Assembly: GCA_963663065.2 (NCBI GenBank)
Contig: OY760098.2
Location: 744,001-808,000, forward strand
Source of the DNA: UBA6055 sp963663065
Lineage (GTDB): Bacteria > Chloroflexota > Anaerolineae > Aggregatilineales > Phototrophicaceae
Length of the DNA: 64,000 nt
Direction of reading: 5' to 3'
Below the pieces are notes generated by a model. That model ran no database searches. It worked only from the letters and a program-made list of their open reading frames with translations, and was not told the DNA's origin. Shown here one piece after another: positions 61,173 through 64,000 of this stretch (position 1 is the stretch's first letter; the number at the start of each line of letters is the position of its first letter). Both the position numbers and the translations under genes were made by a program.

Positions 61173-62512
61173 CAGATTTGGAAGCTGGCATAGGGCGAGT
61201 CGACATCTTCGAGGCTGAGCTGCGCGCCGCTGCTGATTTCGATGTCGCCCAGGATGGATTCGAAGGTTTGCCCCGGGTTCTGCTGCAGGAGGTTCAACAA
61301 CGATACAAAGGGCCGGATTATGTCACGGGGGTTGAGATGCGTTTGCGCGCCGACGCGGCTCGTAAGATCAGCCAGGATTGTCCGCAAGTTTCCATCGTCC
61401 AGGAGCGCTTCGTACCTATAGTGCCATGCGTGGATGTCGCGTATTGTCCGGAACAGATTGAGTTGCTGATCAGCGTTGAGAGTGTCAAGGCGAATTATGG
61501 GACCGAATAGATCGCGCAGTCCCGGTTTCGCGAAGCTGCTTTCTTGCAGGCGCGATTGCAAAGCCTCGTAACTGTATAATCCGCGGCGCGGGTCCTCTAC
61601 CATCATTGGTATTGCCCCAAACAAGATTCCCAGGTATTCGGCGTTTCCTTGAGTGGCATCATTATAGATATCAAGCAGCCTCTGATAGTTGTTCTCACGC
61701 CCAGTCCTATTGGATATCCGCGAAAGATACACGGTTTCGTCCAGGCAGATGACAAGACCCCTGTAGCCAATCTGGCGCACGAAATACGCCAGTACCTTGA
61801 TATAGTCATACCAGGTACTATCGTCAATTATGGAGATTGAACGCATACCTAAAGCAGTTTGGGCATGGCGTCTGCCGTTGAATTCTCCACGCAGCCAGCG
61901 CATAGCAGCGGTCTTGGTATCATCATCGCCGTCTCGATGGGCTCGCCAATATTTGTTCAAGACCTCGGCAAATTCGGGTCCGCGCGTCATGAATTCGATT
62001 TCGCCAATGACCTGATAAACCTGACCAGCGACCTTGCGGTCAAACTCGCGGGAAGATGGCTCAAGGCCAGCGCGCGCGACTTTCGCCTGAATATCGCTTA
62101 TCCATTTCTCCAGTATTGCTGGAAATGCATTGCCATTTGGACGAGTTCTGATCGACATATTGGTAAGCAGTTCACGATAAAGCGTCAATCCTTCGCCTTT
62201 TGATCCTGTCAAGCGGCGTTGAGGGTTGAACTCGGTATCTGCGACGACGAATCTTCTCTGAAGGGCGTGATTGCGGAGAAGTTGCAGCAGAAAGCTCTTT
62301 CCAGCGCCATATCGACCGACGATCAGCCGGCAGCTAGCGCCGCCATCGGCAATAATATCCAGATCGTGGTCGAGGGCAGCCATTTCCGCTTCCCTCCCCA
62401 CAGCTATGTACTCCACGCCTGTTCGCGGCACTACGCCGCCACCCAAAGATTGCAAAATAGCTTGCGATATTTTGCGCCGCTTCGGAATTCTTTCTGTCAT
62501 CATTAGCCTCAT
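61172..62512 (-). CDS. BrxD/DUF2791-like P-loop ATPase
   Basis: A 446-residue AAA-type ATPase with Walker A GRYGAGKS (66-73), Walker B VICLDETVYL (about 258-267) and the family-typical N-terminus in which an IAVGREAEM box precedes the P-loop. DUF2791 ATPases are known from BREX-type loci (BrxD) and from Ter-associated DNA-processing modules alongside SF2 helicases. The ATG at 62512 overlaps the upstream stop (TAATG); ATGs 9 and 12 nt further in are alternatives. Probable DNA-bound motor subunit of a stress or phage-defence module. Confidence 0.85.
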   Translation of the reverse strand: MRLMMTERIPKRRKISQAILQSLGGGVVPRTGVEYIAVGREAEMAALDHDLDIIADGGASCRLIVGRYGAGKSFLLQLLRNHALQRRFVVADTEFNPQRRLTGSKGEGLTLYRELLTNMSIRTRPNGNAFPAILEKWISDIQAKVARAGLEPSSREFDRKVAGQVYQVIGEIEFMTRGPEFAEVLNKYWRAHRDGDDDTKTAAMRWLRGEFNGRRHAQTALGMRSISIIDDSTWYDYIKVLAYFVRQIGYRGLVICLDETVYLSRISNRTGRENNYQRLLDIYNDATQGNAEYLGILFGAIPMMVEDPRRGLYSYEALQSRLQESSFAKPGLRDLFGPIIRLDTLNADQQLNLFRTIRDIHAWHYRYEALLDDGNLRTILADLTSRVGAQTHLNPRDIIRPFVSLLNLLQQNPGQTFESILGDIEISSGAQLSLEDVDSPYASFQI

Positions 62513-64000
62513 TATTCTCTCAAGTACGGATTGTCGGTCATCTCTATAGCCGCTTTAAGCGATTCCCGAAATTCTCCTCCGACAACCAGCCGGGCATCGT
62601 CTTCCTCGATCAAATTATCGCTGAATACATCAAAGATAGCTTCGTTGATGTTGTCAACCATAGGCCTGACAAATGGTCGACCCGCATAGGCAGATTGTAC
62701 ACTCTCCACAGAACAAGTCCATTTTCCGCTAACCAACAGCTTCAACAATTTCGCCTCATCTTCGCCCAGCCTTTTGAGGCGGTCAACCAACTTCTGTGTG
62801 TCTGCGTCGTGTAGTTGCGATGCCTGCTGCGTAACCCCTGCATCATCCACATCGCCCCGCAGCAGATCGCCCAGCGTCGTGGTCTTGTCTGGCTTGCTCT
62901 CGGCTGAGGCTGGCTGTTCAGCGTCGTCGGCTTCCGTCGCCTCAAGTTCGCGTAGCAGTTCGCGATACCATTCCAGGCCAACCTCCGTCGCCCGCAGCTT
63001 GTAAGAATGGAACTTGTGCCGCTCCAGCTTGTTCTCAAGCGCCAGGCGGTTAATCACGGCTTTCGGAAGTCGCTCGCCGATGTAGTCGACATATTCCCCG
63101 TCGGCTTCATGGAACACTGCCATAACATGCAGCGATTCGCGGTCGGGCAGTATCCCCCGCGGCGGGATGGGAGTATCGGCGCTTTCGTCCCGCGGCTCCT
63201 CATCCCCAATCGGCGTGAAGATCTCCTCCTCGGCCAGTTCAATCTCCTGCTCATCCAGCGCTGCAATTGGCTGGGTGTCATCGAGCGCTTCAGCCGAGGG
63301 CATTTCCGCTTCGATGCGGTCTTGGCTCTGCGATTTCAGCTTGCCTTCCAGGACGGCGATGTAGAGACGCTGCGCCTGAACTTCGCTGGTCAGGTCGGCC
63401 GCGCGCGCCTGTTCCTCTCGCAAGGCGGGCTGGATATCGGCAAGTTGCCGCTTCTGCGATTCCAGTTGGCTTTCGCCGGTGGAGATCTCGATTTGCTTCT
63501 CGCTTAATGCCTCGCGCAAGGCGGCGTTTTCTTCCCGCTGCAGGGCCAGCCAGCCCTCAAGTTCGGCGATCTGGCCATTCTTGTTCTCAATCTCGTTTTC
63601 CAGTTCGCTGATTCGCTCGGCTTGGGCTTGATCGGCTGTTTCCAGCGCGCCGGTGTGGTCTGCGAGCTCGGCCTTGTCGTCCGCAACGGCTGTGGGCGAG
63701 TCTTCATGCCCGCTCAGCGCAACCGGCCGAAGCGCCTCAGGTTCGGCGGAGAGGCTCGCGTTCAAACCGCGCAGACAAGCCAGCGGCTCGACATGCTCCA
63801 GGGCCAGCCTCTCAAATTGCTGCCGCGTCACGTTTAGGGCGAGCAGGCAAAAGCGGCCGGGGTTGCCCGTGCTTGGGTTCATCCCTTCCACGCAGCCACG
63901 AAAGGCGATGCTTGCCAGCGTTTGCGTCCGGTCGGCGCTGAAGATCTCGTGCAGCGCGCGCAGGCAGGCTCGCGCCAGCGTCGCCGAATAGAGCTGTCCG
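62512..64000 (-). CDS. TerB-C-like coiled-coil protein, C-terminal part (cut by the right window edge)
   Basis: The frame is open from the right edge (64000) to the TAA at 62512, so the true N-terminus lies outside the window. Upstream of an internal GTG the translation stays protein-like (ARACLRALHEIFSADRTQTL), followed by NPSTGNPGRFCLLALNVTRQ and EPLACLRGLNASLS. Then come a long coiled coil rich in Glu, Gln and Leu, an acidic linker, and a C-terminal domain with GKWTCSVESVQ and DNINEAIFDVFSDNLIEE that resembles TerB-C. Genes of this type accompany DUF2791 ATPases and helicases; the family role is inferred to be DNA-linked stress response or defence. Confidence 0.72.
   Translation of the reverse strand, partial: GQLYSATLARACLRALHEIFSADRTQTLASIAFRGCVEGMNPSTGNPGRFCLLALNVTRQQFERLALEHVEPLACLRGLNASLSAEPEALRPVALSGHEDSPTAVADDKAELADHTGALETADQAQAERISELENEIENKNGQIAELEGWLALQREENAALREALSEKQIEISTGESQLESQKRQLADIQPALREEQARAADLTSEVQAQRLYIAVLEGKLKSQSQDRIEAEMPSAEALDDTQPIAALDEQEIELAEEEIFTPIGDEEPRDESADTPIPPRGILPDRESLHVMAVFHEADGEYVDYIGERLPKAVINRLALENKLERHKFHSYKLRATEVGLEWYRELLRELEATEADDAEQPASAESKPDKTTTLGDLLRGDVDDAGVTQQASQLHDADTQKLVDRLKRLGEDEAKLLKLLVSGKWTCSVESVQSAYAGRPFVRPMVDNINEAIFDVFSDNLIEEDDARLVVGGEFRESLKAAIEMTDNPYLRE

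Noticed and set aside
63889..63891. GTG at 63891 as the start of the TerB-C-like gene
   Set aside because: The same frame is open to 64000 and its translation is protein-like, so this is an internal codon and the gene is truncated by the window.
1..64000. CRISPR array, tRNA or rRNA genes
   Set aside because: No regularly spaced direct repeats and no cloverleaf or rRNA-like sequence was found; intergenic repeats are dispersed, not arrayed.

Overview
The window is about 64 kb of GC-rich, densely packed chromosomal DNA from a free-living or host-associated heterotrophic bacterium. I found no rRNA, tRNA or CRISPR array. The gene content (many sugar ABC importers, Gfo/Idh/MocA oxidoreductases, TIM-barrel sugar isomerases, several phytanoyl-CoA-type dioxygenases, GH38 and GH20 glycosidases) and solute-binding proteins whose signal peptides end in ALAQD/VAAQD without a lipobox cysteine suggest a Chloroflexota (Anaerolineae-like) genome. 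That assignment is an inference from style, not proof.

Layout. 1-7096: a truncated DeoR-type regulator, a mandelate-racemase-like enzyme, three phytanoyl-CoA dioxygenase (PhyH) paralogs, an aldo/keto reductase and a fatty-acid desaturase. 7263-16220: a complete ABC importer operon (binding protein, two permeases, ATPase) interrupted by an intact IS3-family element and continuing into a glycerophosphodiester phosphodiesterase fusion and a MetE-like protein; the second permease carries an embedded PDZ domain. 16211-21530: an oxidoreductase divergent from a second importer operon, which lacks an ATPase, then a YesL-type membrane protein. 21577-24227: B12-dependent diol dehydratase as a fused large+medium subunit plus a small subunit.

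24291-40965: a twelve-gene minus-strand catabolic cluster (two sugar isomerases/epimerases, SorC regulator, lactonase-like hydrolase, third ABC importer, oxidoreductase, alpha-mannosidase, dehydrogenase, class II aldolase, Tm-1-like protein). It diverges from a plus-strand gene in which ribose-5-phosphate isomerase B is fused to a RuBisCO-like protein. The shared upstream region holds a 35-bp dyad. I regard this as the most novel system in the window.

41012-43757: peptidoglycan-peptide salvage pair (M55 D-aminopeptidase, dipeptide epimerase) with a P-loop protein. 44141-53749: AXE1-type esterase, two-domain hydrolases, an iodotyrosine-deiodinase-like flavoprotein, an SDR, a BglII-like restriction-modification pair, an EF_0837/DgaE-like pair with a TIGR04076-like protein, and an aldehyde dehydrogenase. 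53926-64000: an M24 peptidase, an amino-sugar operon (two SIS proteins around a GH20 hexosaminidase), and, translationally coupled upstream of it, an SF2 helicase, a BrxD/DUF2791-like ATPase and a coiled-coil TerB-C-like protein that runs off the right edge.

Intergenic regions are rich in dispersed GC-rich inverted repeats. At least two families recur at several gene borders. Hairpin-forming sequence lies at the binding-protein/permease junction of all three ABC operons. Only one importer ATPase gene is present for three permease pairs, which suggests a shared ATPase.
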